DNA from: CALHVX01 sp051027215
Lineage (GTDB): Bacteria; Pseudomonadota; Gammaproteobacteria; Pseudomonadales; Azotimanducaceae
Reading direction: 5' to 3'
NCBI GenBank assembly: GCA_051027215.1
Contig: JBPCXR010000344.1
Span: 1 to 14,530, forward strand
Length of the DNA stretch: 14,530 nucleotides
Numbering within the stretch: position 1 is the stretch's first letter; each line of letters opens with the position of its first letter. A program made the position numbers and the translations under genes. Under the pieces are notes generated by a model. The model was not told where the DNA came from. It worked only from the letters and a program-made list of their open reading frames with translations, and searched no databases. Below, one piece after another: positions 6,318-13,972 of this stretch.

Positions 6318-7115
6318 ATGTTCACGGACGCTCACAAAGACAGCCTGCAGAAGGATGGCTACTGCGTAGTCGAAGGCGTGTTGGCGTCACCGGAGGCGGC
6401 CGATGTGCGCCGCCGGCTGGTGGCAGCGGCGGCGGAAAGCGAGCGCAGAGGCATCCCGACATACATCGAGAACCTGGATCCAAACGCCAACAACATCCGT
6501 GTTTTCAATCTGCTCGATCTCGATCCAGTCTTCATCGACCTGATCGCGCACCCAGTGGCGTTGCAGATCGTCCGCCACCTATTGACCGATGACTTCATCA
6601 TCTCGAACTTCACTGCCAACATCGCAAAACCAGGCAGCGGTTCGATGGTAATTCACTCCGATCTTGCAGCGGTATTGCCAGAGCCCTGGTATGCGCCCTG
6701 GAGTCTCAACGTGATCTGGTGTCTGGACGACGTGCGTGGGGAGAATGGCGGTACGCTGTTCATGCCCGGCAGTCATCACTTCGAGCGCTATGAGGACCTC
6801 CCGGATGATATTGCCGAACAGATGGTGCCCTTCGAGGCCAAGGCCGGAAGCATCGTCGCGATGGAGGGCCGCCTGTGGCACACCTCTGGCGTGAACCGCA
6901 CTGCAGATGAGGAACGCGCGCTGCTGTTCGGATACTACGGCCGCTCCTTCATTCGACCTCAGTGGAACTTCAACGTCGGCTTGTCAGAAGCAACCAAGCA
7001 GCGCTTATCACCTGAGCTTCGGCGGTGGCTTGGGCTCGAGTTGACTGCCAACATGCAGACACTGACAGACCACCAGCGGCGAGCGGAAGCATCAGCTTCA
7101 AGGAGGCCCGCCTGA
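6318..7115 (+). CDS. Phytanoyl-CoA dioxygenase (PhyH)-family Fe(II)/2-oxoglutarate oxygenase, first copy
   Basis: A 265-residue cytoplasmic oxygenase, the usual PhyH length. The double-stranded beta-helix metal site is visible: H113-S-D115 (in VIHSDLAAVLPEPW) and H188 (in LWHTSGVNR). R200 in EERALLFGYYGR is the likely 2-oxoglutarate anchor, 12 residues after the distal His. Other family landmarks are the N-terminal 'DGYCVVEGVL', 'NGGTLFMPGSH' and 'EAKAGSIVAMEGRLWH'. The start at 6318 has AAGGAAG (6302-6308) nine bases upstream; a TTG at 6270 in frame lies over the putative -10 element and is rejected. The stop overlaps the ATG of a second PhyH gene (TGATG), so both are co-translated. The enzyme should hydroxylate an unactivated carbon, on a CoA ester or a free small molecule; which is unknown. 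Confidence 0.9.
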   Translation: MFTDAHKDSLQKDGYCVVEGVLASPEAADVRRRLVAAAAESERRGIPTYIENLDPNANNIRVFNLLDLDPVFIDLIAHPVALQIVRHLLTDDFIISNFTANIAKPGSGSMVIHSDLAAVLPEPWYAPWSLNVIWCLDDVRGENGGTLFMPGSHHFERYEDLPDDIAEQMVPFEAKAGSIVAMEGRLWHTSGVNRTADEERALLFGYYGRSFIRPQWNFNVGLSEATKQRLSPELRRWLGLELTANMQTLTDHQRRAEASASRRPA

Positions 7116-7891
7116 TGCTTCCGCCTGTCGTCGACGATCTCTCACAAGCCAGGGAACACATCCGCGAGTACGGCCTAGCCCTGATTTCGGGGCAGCTTTC
7201 CGCAGCTCAGCTGCAACGGGCCCGCGATGCAACCTACGCAGCTACGGAGGACGATCAGCGTCAGCAACGCCAAGCAGACAAGTTTCAGCTTGACTACGGC
7301 GAAGGCAACGTTCGCGTTTGGAACATTCTCAATCGCGATCCGGTCTTCCGTGAGATCGTGCAACTACCGGCGGTGCTCGCGCTGCTTCGCGAAGTCATTG
7401 GTTGGCCGGCCCTGCTCGGCAACATATCCGCCAACATCGCTATGCCCGGCAGTGAAGGCGGCATGCTGCACGCCGATCAAATCTTCGTTCCCCGACCCTG
7501 GCCACCGGAGCCGCAAGGCATGAACTTTTCTTGCTTGCTCGATGATTTCACTGCAGATAACGGAGCGACGGAAGTCGCGCCGCGCAGTCACCTGGCAGGA
7601 GGTGACGTCGACCTCTCCGCGCCGGAAGTCAATGCCGTACCCGTGGTCGCCCCCGCCGGCACGCTCATGGTGCTCGAAAGCAGACTCTGGCACCGCACCG
7701 GCAGTAACCGGTCATCTCAACCGCGCGCGGCGCTTTTCGGCTGGTACACCCGGCCTATTTACCGCACACAGGAAAACTGGTTCCTGTCGCTCGACGACCA
7801 AGTCGTCGAAGATGCTTCGGACGAGTTGCTGGTGCTGCTGGGATACAAGACTCAGGGACTCGGCCTGGTGTATGGGCGGTCACCGCGTTGA
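7115..7891 (+). CDS. PhyH-family Fe(II)/2-oxoglutarate oxygenase, second copy
   Basis: A 258-residue paralogue of the preceding protein. The metal site is H119-A-D121 (in GMLHADQIFVPRPWPP) and H193 (in SRLWHRTGSNR), and R204 (in QPRAALFGWYTRP) fits the 2-oxoglutarate anchor at +11. Shared landmarks with the first copy include NVRVWNILNRDPVFREIV versus NIRVFNLLDLDPVFIDLI, and SANIAMPGS versus TANIAKPGS. Start ATG 7115 overlaps the previous stop by one base and has AAGGAGG (7100-7106) in front; the open frame back to 7025 is only read-through. Both copies keep all metal ligands, so neither looks like a decayed duplicate. They may act successively or as a heteromer (inference). Confidence 0.9.
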   Translation: MLPPVVDDLSQAREHIREYGLALISGQLSAAQLQRARDATYAATEDDQRQQRQADKFQLDYGEGNVRVWNILNRDPVFREIVQLPAVLALLREVIGWPALLGNISANIAMPGSEGGMLHADQIFVPRPWPPEPQGMNFSCLLDDFTADNGATEVAPRSHLAGGDVDLSAPEVNAVPVVAPAGTLMVLESRLWHRTGSNRSSQPRAALFGWYTRPIYRTQENWFLSLDDQVVEDASDELLVLLGYKTQGLGLVYGRSPR

Positions 7892-8002
7892 CAAAACTCT
7901 TGAGTTGCCGGGCCCAGAAAGCCAGATTCATGTCATCTATTCGAATCGCGCGATGCCCCATGAGAAGACCAATTGTCATGCTCGAGCCAGCAGGAGAAAG
8001 TT

Positions 8003-9154
8003 ATGGTGGACTTGATCAAACAAGCTGAAAACCTAGCCCCCTTACTGCGCGAAACTGCGCGCGAAGCGGAAACCAATCGCCAGCCCCTCGACCACGTGAT
8101 TGAAGCGATCCGGGAAAGCGGCCTCTTTTCTCTCATGGTGCCGAAAAAATACGGCGGGCATGAAGCAGACCTGGACACCTTCTTCGACGTGGTCCTGACA
8201 CTGTCTCGTGCCGATGCCTCCATGGGTTGGATCACCGGTTTCTATATAGAGCACAATCTGTGGCTCTGTAACTACGCCGAAGACGTCTGCGCCAAGGTGT
8301 TTGACGGCAACAACCATGTGCTGGCGCCAGCCGCACTCAACATCGGCGCCGGCCAAGCAACAAAGGTAGAGGGCGGCTATGTTCTGGGCGGGCAATGGCA
8401 GTGGGGAACCGGGATCGTGCATGGAACCTGGGTACTCGCGGGCGGCCTGGTCATGGACGAGGCAACCGGGCCGGTACCGACGTTCTTTCTCATGCCAAAG
8501 TCCGATGTCGAACCCATCGATACCTGGCACGTGACGGGCATGTGCGCCACCGGGTCGTGGGATTTTAAAATTGATGATGTCTTTGTCCCTGATGATTACG
8601 CGCTGCCTTTCCAGGATTTCCTCGACGCGACATCTGGCATCGCTGAAAGGTTTTCCGGTCCGCTCTACAGCACGCCCCTCATGCCAGTGCTCGGGTTTGC
8701 TGCGGGATTGCCAATTTTGGGTGCTGCACAAACGGTTCTGGCAGAGTTTTCCAGTCAGATGCGCCAAAAGATCGAGAAGAATGTGCTACGAGCAGGCACA
8801 CCCCTACCGGATGTCAGCGGTGTAATCGGTGAAGCCGCATTGAAAATTGATACTGCAGAACTGGTACTTCGAGATGTCATGGCCGATGTCATGGCAAAGC
8901 GCAACAAAGCCACCAACGCAGAACGCGCCTACTGGCTGTCGCGCATGAGCTATGCTGTCTATACCTGCAAGGCAGCGGTTCTGCAGATCAGCGAAGAGAC
9001 CGGTGCCAGTGGCGGTTTCTTGAGCAATCCAATACAGCGTGCTGTCAGAGACATTTCTATTGCTGCCAATCATGTTGTCTTTTCCAAGAGCAGTCGCTAC
9101 GGCGATGTGGGAAGAGCAATACTGGGACAAGATACTGTTAACGGACGGGTGTAG
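8003..9154 (+). CDS. Group D (acyl-CoA-dehydrogenase-fold) flavin-dependent monooxygenase
   Basis: A 383-residue protein of the acyl-CoA dehydrogenase fold, closer to HsaA/HpaB-C2-type monooxygenases than to true dehydrogenases. Seen are the N-terminal helix pattern LAPLLRETAREAETNRQ, 'ESGLFSLMVPKKYGG', 'ASMGW', GGYVLGGQWQWGTGIVH (124-140; family 'GG..L.G.W.F.SG..H'), and ATGSWDFKIDDVFVPDD (182-198; family 'GTGS.D..V.DVFVP'). I do not see the catalytic Glu region of a beta-oxidation dehydrogenase, but I cannot exclude that by eye. Such enzymes use FMNH2 or FADH2 supplied by a partner reductase to hydroxylate aromatic, steroid or polyketide substrates. ATG 8003 has AGGAGA (7992-7997) upstream; the TTG-like in-frame start at 7973 is rejected. 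The stop (9152-9154) touches the next gene, which encodes a plausible reductase. Confidence 0.82.
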   Translation: MVDLIKQAENLAPLLRETAREAETNRQPLDHVIEAIRESGLFSLMVPKKYGGHEADLDTFFDVVLTLSRADASMGWITGFYIEHNLWLCNYAEDVCAKVFDGNNHVLAPAALNIGAGQATKVEGGYVLGGQWQWGTGIVHGTWVLAGGLVMDEATGPVPTFFLMPKSDVEPIDTWHVTGMCATGSWDFKIDDVFVPDDYALPFQDFLDATSGIAERFSGPLYSTPLMPVLGFAAGLPILGAAQTVLAEFSSQMRQKIEKNVLRAGTPLPDVSGVIGEAALKIDTAELVLRDVMADVMAKRNKATNAERAYWLSRMSYAVYTCKAAVLQISEETGASGGFLSNPIQRAVRDISIAANHVVFSKSSRYGDVGRAILGQDTVNGRV

Positions 9155-9159
9155 TGACC

Positions 9160-9810
9160 ATGAAACTACTCTATATCGAAGCCAGCCCGCGTAAGGAAAA
9201 TTCCTGCTCAAGTCGCGTCGCCAATACCTTCGTCGATGCATACCAAAAAGCCAATCGAGATCACGATGTCGAGCACTTGCCGCTATTCGACATCGAGCTA
9301 CCAAGCTTCGGCACGGAGGGTGCGAATCAGAAAATGGCGGCCATTGTGGACATGATATCCGGCGGCACCGGCATCGAAGCCACTGGCGAGTGGGCGGGCG
9401 TCGTGCAGGAAATTGAACGTCTTCGCAGTGCCGATAAGGTGGTCGTATCTACTCCGATGTGGAATTTCTCTATTCCGTACCGTCTCAAGCACTACTTGGA
9501 TATCGTCTGCCAGCCGGGCTTGAGTTTTTATGTGAACCAACAGGCCCAATACATTGGTATGATCACGGGTAAACCCATTCAGTTCATTCTTGCCAGCGGC
9601 AGCCCCTATGAAGTGCGCTTTCCGTTGGAATCCGACGGCACCAAAACCGATTTTGCACGTCCCTACTTACAGCACATTGCCAGGTTCATTGGGTTCGAAG
9701 ACATCCGCTTCATCAAGATTGAGCCCACAGGGATGTTAGATCCAGACCAGTTGGAAGAGGTGCTCGACGCCCGCTGTCAGGAGGCGGTAGTAGCAGCGGG
9801 GTCTTTCTAG
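9160..9810 (+). CDS. AzoR-like NAD(P)H-dependent FMN/quinone oxidoreductase (flavodoxin_2 fold)
   Basis: A 216-residue flavodoxin-like protein: MKLLYIEASPRKENSCSS gives the N-terminal phosphate-binding loop (SPR at 9-11). TPMWNFSIPYRLKHYLD (98-114) is the FMN-binding signature of azoreductases ('PMYNF.IP..LK.Y.D'). It lacks the Flavin_Reduct (HpaC) fold usual for two-component monooxygenases. It is somewhat longer than AzoR at about 200 residues. ATG 9160 is listed; a GTG at 9154 in frame, overlapping the previous stop as GTAGTG, is also possible and adds two residues. Neither has a strong ribosome binding site, so translation probably depends on coupling to the monooxygenase gene. Role: supply reduced flavin to the upstream monooxygenase or reduce a quinone product (inference). 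Confidence 0.85.
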   Translation: MKLLYIEASPRKENSCSSRVANTFVDAYQKANRDHDVEHLPLFDIELPSFGTEGANQKMAAIVDMISGGTGIEATGEWAGVVQEIERLRSADKVVVSTPMWNFSIPYRLKHYLDIVCQPGLSFYVNQQAQYIGMITGKPIQFILASGSPYEVRFPLESDGTKTDFARPYLQHIARFIGFEDIRFIKIEPTGMLDPDQLEEVLDARCQEAVVAAGSF

Positions 9811-9822
9811 TCCCATTCCTGC

Positions 9823-9837
9823 AGCACAGGCTGTGCT
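9823..9837. repeat. Short perfect inverted repeat after the reductase gene
   Basis: AGCACAG (9823-9829) and CTGTGCT (9831-9837) are exact arms around one G. The element sits 13 bases after the reductase stop. The centre is too short for a good RNA hairpin without losing pairs and no T-run follows, so it is a weak terminator at best; an operator for downstream transcription is the alternative. Confidence 0.3.
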
Positions 9838-9903
9838 TGAAGAAGTCGTCGTCACAGTCCAAACCCCGCCGGTACCAAGTTCATCAGCCAGAGTTTAGGA
9901 GAC

Positions 9904-9987
9904 ATGGAAATCCTCGGCATAGAAATCGAAACTGGCTCTATGGGAGCGGACCGCGCCTGGCCTTCTCCCATACGGCAATTGCGTTAG
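9904..9987 (+). CDS. Small ORF of 27 codons with strong ribosome binding site, hypothetical
   Basis: TAGGAG (9896-9901) is followed by ATG 9904 and a frame reading MEILGIEIETGSMGADRAW, then PSPIRQLR and TAG at 9985-9987. The next gene starts 20 bases later and has no visible ribosome binding site of its own, so this could be a leader peptide whose translation helps the downstream gene, or the start of a lost gene. No family recognised and the length gives little statistical support. Confidence 0.3.
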   Translation: MEILGIEIETGSMGADRAWPSPIRQLR

Positions 9988-10007
9988 CCTAAAGCAGCCT
10001 CGCTAAC

Positions 10008-10892
10008 ATGACGGAAATAGTCGTATTCGGAGCGACCGGCCTGGCCGGCGCGGAAGCTGTGCGCTCACTCATAAAGATGGGGATAAGACCCCGTGTCTTC
10101 ACGCGGAGCACAAAGATTGCGACATCCCTATTCGGTGATGCGGTCACCACTATCGAAGGCGATTTCGACAACGAGGCTTCACTCAAAAGCGCGCTACAAG
10201 GGGTGGAGAGTGTTTTTCTCTCGTCCCCCGTCAACCCTCGTCAGGTGGCATGGCAAGGTCAGGTGCTCAAAGCAGCGGCGCCTTCCCGGCCGTTGGTGGT
10301 GAAGTTGGCCGGGCTTGCGACCACGCCAGAATCCTTCGTCGACAGCGGCCGTTGGCACGCTGAAACCGAACACGCCATTCAGCAGCTAGAGCTTCCCTAC
10401 GTATTTCTACACCCAAACTTCTTTATGCAGAACTTCACCCGTACCGTTCCCCCGGCGCTGCAAAGCGGAACGCTCGCAGTGAGCGATGCTAATGTACCCA
10501 TCGCGCCAGTGGACGTGCGGGATATCGGTGCGGTGGCAGCCCAGCTACTGGCCGGTCGAGTCGACCGCACCGGCGCAACCCTAACGCTGACAGCTGCCGA
10601 GACATTTACCTACCATTCATTGGCCGACTTGTTAAGCGAGCTCTCAGGTCGGAGTATCGAGGTACTTGAGCGATCTGACACCGATACCCGTGAATTGCTG
10701 TTGAAAGCCCAGATGCCGGAGTGGCACATCGCGATCTTGCTGCAGTTCAACCAAGCTTTCCGAGATCGTCTCGGCTGCGAGGTAACCACCGATGTAGAGG
10801 ACGCGCTAGGCCGACCACCATTGAGCCTTCGCAACTATCTTGAGGAGCTTACTAGCGATCAGCCCGAACCGACTGTAGCCACACGGAAGTAA
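10008..10892 (+). CDS. NmrA-like NAD(P)-binding Rossmann-fold protein
   Basis: A 294-residue atypical short-chain dehydrogenase. The dinucleotide motif GATGLAG (8-14) follows the first strand TEIVVFGATG. The pattern continues with RVFTRST, IEGDFDNEASLKSALQGVESVFL and HPNFFMQNF, then VDVRDIGAVAAQLL, which is characteristic of NmrA/SDR5-7-type proteins such as QOR2-like quinone reductases. The classical SDR YxxxK active site is not evident. Members act either as NAD(P)H-dependent reductases of quinones or azo compounds or as redox sensors. The ATG at 10008 lacks a recognisable ribosome binding site. The MFS gene follows closely. A reductive or quinone-handling role next to the monooxygenase pair is inference. 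Confidence 0.85.
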   Translation: MTEIVVFGATGLAGAEAVRSLIKMGIRPRVFTRSTKIATSLFGDAVTTIEGDFDNEASLKSALQGVESVFLSSPVNPRQVAWQGQVLKAAAPSRPLVVKLAGLATTPESFVDSGRWHAETEHAIQQLELPYVFLHPNFFMQNFTRTVPPALQSGTLAVSDANVPIAPVDVRDIGAVAAQLLAGRVDRTGATLTLTAAETFTYHSLADLLSELSGRSIEVLERSDTDTRELLLKAQMPEWHIAILLQFNQAFRDRLGCEVTTDVEDALGRPPLSLRNYLEELTSDQPEPTVATRK

Positions 10893-10917
10893 CGCCATAC
10901 AACTATCAAATGCAAAA

Positions 10918-12213
10918 TTGGCGGCCTTCAGCTCCCCAGCGGCTACTTTAGCCGCTCTGGGTCTGCCAATCGTCATCTTCCTTCCGCCCCTCTATGCGGA
11001 ACTCGGACTCAGTCTTACCCTGGTCGGTAGCATATTTATGCTCACGCGGTTCTTTGACGTGGCAACCGACCCGATCTTCGGCGTTCTCGGCGATCGCATT
11101 AACACTCGCTGGGGACGACGGCGCCCCGCATTGCTTATCTCCGTGCCCATATTGATGTATGGGGTCTATCGTGTGTTCTTTCCTCCTGAAGCACCCGACG
11201 CTTCGGATCTATTGATCTCCTTACTCGTTCTCTATGTCGGCTGGACCATGTTCACACTCGCCCATACCGCCTGGGCTAGCGAGCTGTCTACCGACTACGA
11301 CGTACGTTCTCGTATTATGGGCACTATCCACTTTTTCAGTTTGGCGGGTCTCATCGCCGTCATGTTGCTACCTGTTGTACTGGATCAGTTGTCGGTTGAT
11401 GCCACCATGCGCGACCGCACCGCATTGATGGGCTGGTTTGTACTGCTTACCCTACCTCTGCTCACAGGCGCTGCGACGATGTCTACGGGTGAACCCGATC
11501 GCGGGCAACAGACACCGATTGCCTGGCGCGAGGCGGTCTCTTCTCTGCTTGGCAACCGCCCACTACGAAGATTGTTAGCGGCTGATCTACTGCTGGGCAT
11601 TCAAGCTGGAATCAACAGCTCGGTCCACTTTTTCTTTGTCGGTCACGTGCTGGCGTTACCGGAATATGGCAGCCTTTACTTGCTCGTACTGTTTATTTCC
11701 GGCCTCTTGTGTGTACCGTTGTTTTTACGTTTGAGCTATCGGCTAGGAAAGCATCAGACCCTAGCGGTTGCCGTGTTGGTCACGTCCATCGGCACCCTGG
11801 CCTTTTTCGTTGTGCCCCAACACAGCTTCTGGATCACCTTCATCGTGTATGTGCTTGTCGGAGTCAACGTTGGCGCCAAAGACTTCCTCATGCGCTCGAT
11901 CATGGCGGATGTCATCGACCAAGACCGGGTAACAACCGGTACGGATCGCAGTGCGCTGTATTATTCCATGCTCACCTTAACGGCTAAAGTGGGGCTCGCG
12001 GCTTCTGTTGGCCTCATCTACCCCATGCTCGACTGGGTGGGATTTGATCCCACGGGCGTCAACGACGACGCCACGCTCTCGGGCGTGCGGGTGCTGGCGG
12101 CCACGTCACCCACTTTGCTGCTATTTCTGGTGTTTGCCATCATGTGGCGTTTTCCGCTAGACAAGTCTTCGCAACAGGATCTACGTGCCCAGTTGGAGGC
12201 AGACAGGGGTTAA
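10918..12213 (+). CDS. MFS transporter of the glycoside-pentoside-hexuronide (GPH/MelB-like) type
   Basis: About 431 residues with roughly twelve hydrophobic segments. The family signature follows TM2: FDVATDPIFGVLGDRINTRW and then GRRRPALL (about residues 45-72), typical of MelB-like cation symporters. ADVIDQDRVTTGTDRSALYY (about 329-348) is the second GPH hallmark. Proteobacterial members in catabolic loci often carry unidentified organic acids or terpenoid-like compounds, so sugar transport is not implied. The start is uncertain: TTG 10918 is the only standard start codon near the N-terminus and has no ribosome binding site. Family-like residues (LSNAKLAAFSSPA) continue upstream of it in frame back to about 10903, and the frame is closed by a stop at 10876-10878. 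GGAAG (10884-10888) sits 8 bases before an ATA at 10897. Translation is probably coupled to the NmrA-like gene. Confidence 0.88.
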   Translation: MAAFSSPAATLAALGLPIVIFLPPLYAELGLSLTLVGSIFMLTRFFDVATDPIFGVLGDRINTRWGRRRPALLISVPILMYGVYRVFFPPEAPDASDLLISLLVLYVGWTMFTLAHTAWASELSTDYDVRSRIMGTIHFFSLAGLIAVMLLPVVLDQLSVDATMRDRTALMGWFVLLTLPLLTGAATMSTGEPDRGQQTPIAWREAVSSLLGNRPLRRLLAADLLLGIQAGINSSVHFFFVGHVLALPEYGSLYLLVLFISGLLCVPLFLRLSYRLGKHQTLAVAVLVTSIGTLAFFVVPQHSFWITFIVYVLVGVNVGAKDFLMRSIMADVIDQDRVTTGTDRSALYYSMLTLTAKVGLAASVGLIYPMLDWVGFDPTGVNDDATLSGVRVLAATSPTLLLFLVFAIMWRFPLDKSSQQDLRAQLEADRG

Positions 12214-12361
12214 ACCCAGCTCTCACTCGGTCAACACATACATCTTTAAGAGGCGCGAAGCCTGTTGCGCACAGCGCCAGCCAGCGCACCACGTTGGCAG
12301 GATTTAACGGGCCGGGCATCGGCTGGTATGCTTTCAGTCGCTGTTTTCTTTGGGTTAATCC
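12214..12361. other. Spacer before the CmcJ-like gene; no clear promoter or terminator
   Basis: This 148-bp gap holds an 11-bp palindrome GGGTTAAACCC overlapping the MFS stop, and a loose GGCGC/GCGCC repeat. No hairpin followed by a T-run and no well-spaced -35/-10 pair were seen. The next gene could therefore belong to the same transcript or use an activator-dependent promoter. Confidence 0.4.
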
Positions 12362-13333
12362 ATGACCACCAACAATGAAGCCTGTTTGACTGGCGTGCTC
12401 CATTTCCTAGCACCGCAGACACAATCCTCTCTTTACCGAAACGATCGTGTTCGCATGAATCGAGACGATCGAGGCAATTTCGTCGACAGCGAAGGCATAA
12501 CAACTGAGCCGCACGAGCTCTCGATTAAAGATGCGCGTCAATTGTCACCTGCAGACGCGATGACGCTGTCGCGCAATGGTTTCGAGCTTCTCAAGGCACC
12601 TGTGGCGGACTACGACTTTCTAGATCATCAGCAAGTGGTGAGCGGGTACTACCGCGATTGCGAACGCATCGTCACAGAGGCTACTAGCGCACGAGTGTGG
12701 GCCTTCGACCACAATATTCGCTCGGCGGGTGGCCAGGCAGAGAAACGTCAAGTCAAGGGCGGGCAGGACGTACAGGGCCCGGCGCACATTGTGCATGGCG
12801 ATTACACGCTGCGCTCTGGGCCTGAAAGACTCTCGCAATTAGCACGCCCACCCAGCGTAAACGACACGCTCAGAGATCTCCTACCCCAAGGTCAAGGGCT
12901 GATTCCGGAAGACGTGGTCAATGCGGCGCTCGCGGACGGTGGCCGCTTCGCCATCATTAACGTCTGGCGCAACATCGAATCCGTACCGGTGGCGACCCAT
13001 CCACTGGCACTGTGCGACGGCCAGAGCGTCGAGCCCAAAGATCTCGTCGTGTTCGAAATTCACATGCCCGATCGAGTGGGTGAAAACTACTGGGCGAAGT
13101 ACGACGAGCGGCACAGGTTCTATTGCTACCCGGCGATGACGCGCGACGAAGCGTTGCTGATCAAACAATGGGATTCTGCAGGATTGCTGGCGCGGAGCGA
13201 CGGTGCGCAACCGGACCTGCAGGCCAACGGCCCGTGCACGTTCAGCTTTCACAGTGCATTTCACGATCCGCACACACCTGAAGATGCCCCTGACCGCTGG
13301 AGCATCGAGGTGCGGTGCCTGGTTGTCTATTAA
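12362..13333 (+). CDS. CmcJ/NvfI (AsaB-like) family oxidoreductase, putative Fe(II)/2-oxoglutarate hydroxylase/desaturase
   Basis: A 323-residue protein. Family landmarks in order are TGVLHFLAP near the N-terminus, GPAHIVHGDYTLRSGPERL (with H145-G-D147), FAIINVWRNI, HPLALCDGQSVEPKDLV, YWAKYDERHRFYCYPAMTRD, EALLIKQWDS, TFSFHSAFHDP (H297, H301), and the Arg-rich end DRWSIEVRCLVVY. This set is characteristic of the CmcJ/GA4-desaturase/AsaB group, known mainly from fungal and actinobacterial secondary metabolism. H145/D147 plus H297 or H301 fit a facial-triad iron site, and the terminal Arg residues a 2-oxoglutarate anchor (inference). The ATG at 12362 is the first start after an in-frame TAA (12356-12358); no strong ribosome binding site. 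It converges with the DUF1330 gene 2 bases downstream. Probable role: hydroxylation or desaturation of the pathway substrate. Confidence 0.83.
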   Translation: MTTNNEACLTGVLHFLAPQTQSSLYRNDRVRMNRDDRGNFVDSEGITTEPHELSIKDARQLSPADAMTLSRNGFELLKAPVADYDFLDHQQVVSGYYRDCERIVTEATSARVWAFDHNIRSAGGQAEKRQVKGGQDVQGPAHIVHGDYTLRSGPERLSQLARPPSVNDTLRDLLPQGQGLIPEDVVNAALADGGRFAIINVWRNIESVPVATHPLALCDGQSVEPKDLVVFEIHMPDRVGENYWAKYDERHRFYCYPAMTRDEALLIKQWDSAGLLARSDGAQPDLQANGPCTFSFHSAFHDPHTPEDAPDRWSIEVRCLVVY

Positions 13334-13335
13334 TC

Positions 13336-13767
13336 CTACTGCTGCATCAGCCAGGCACCCATTGGCTCGACCAGTTCGATGTTGAGCTGACCCGCCAGTC
13401 CTGCGGCCCTGTGCACGGCGGAAGCCTGATAGTCTGGCGAGCTAATCATATCCAACATGGCCTTGCGGGACGGGTACATGGCAATGGCCGCCGTATCCCA
13501 GAGTTCTTCTACCTCGCCCAGCATCAGGCGTTCAACTCTGGCCGAGAACATAGGAGCACCGCCCACTTTCGCCAGGTGCCCGACCACCTCAGCACCATAG
13601 ATCGCATAGGCCTCTGCGCCGGTCATGTCTGTTTCACGGCCATCCGCGTACTCGGCCTTGTCCTTGAACTTCAACAGGTTCAGCATGTAAATTGGGCCAT
13701 CGTGGCCGGGCGCCGTAAAACCCTTGAGCTGCTCCTCACTGGGTACAACCTTGTTATTAACTTCCAT
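13336..13767 (-). CDS. DUF1330-family protein (dimeric alpha/beta-barrel type)
   Basis: Read leftward, 143 residues starting MEVNNKVVPSEEQLKGFTAP. The DUF1330 signature GPIYMLNLLKFKDKAEYADG follows (about residues 24-43), then AEAYAIYGAEVV and a C-terminal part ELWDTAAIAMYPSRKAMLDM with SSPDYQ (about 93-118). Members adopt a ferredoxin-like fold related to EthD/NIPSNAP and are recurrent in degradation loci; the biochemical role is not established. It is longer than the minimal DUF1330 domain of about 95 residues because of an N-terminal segment and a longer middle. The start at 13767 has GGAGAAGAG in front; the frame is open upstream to 13959 but that part is Arg/Ser-rich and unlike protein. 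Diverges from the BVMO at 14060 and ends 2 bases from the convergent CmcJ-like gene. Confidence 0.85.
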   Translation of the reverse strand: MEVNNKVVPSEEQLKGFTAPGHDGPIYMLNLLKFKDKAEYADGRETDMTGAEAYAIYGAEVVGHLAKVGGAPMFSARVERLMLGEVEELWDTAAIAMYPSRKAMLDMISSPDYQASAVHRAAGLAGQLNIELVEPMGAWLMQQ

Positions 13768-13972
13768 ACACTCTTCTCCGGATTTGTTGGTGTCGTCCAG
13801 ACGGTTGGCCCCGATGGCGGCAGATTTTTCGACAGTAGGTGCTCGTGTTCGCAGGCGGGTAGATCGAGTAACCGGACCATGACTACGCCGCCTAGCGCCC
13901 GGCTCTGGTCGCGAAGCGTCTATACAACAGCCGCCTTGACCCCCAGCTAGTGCGCTCAATCTCCAGTTTTTC

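Noticed and set aside
7888..7893. Perfect -35 hexamer TTGACA at the end of the second PhyH gene
   Set aside because: No acceptable -10 hexamer at 16-18 bases, so not called a promoter for the monooxygenase gene.
13768..13959. Extension of the DUF1330 reading frame by 64 codons
   Set aside because: Arg/Ser-rich and unlike protein; the internal ATG at 13767 has a good ribosome binding site and the conserved N-terminus.
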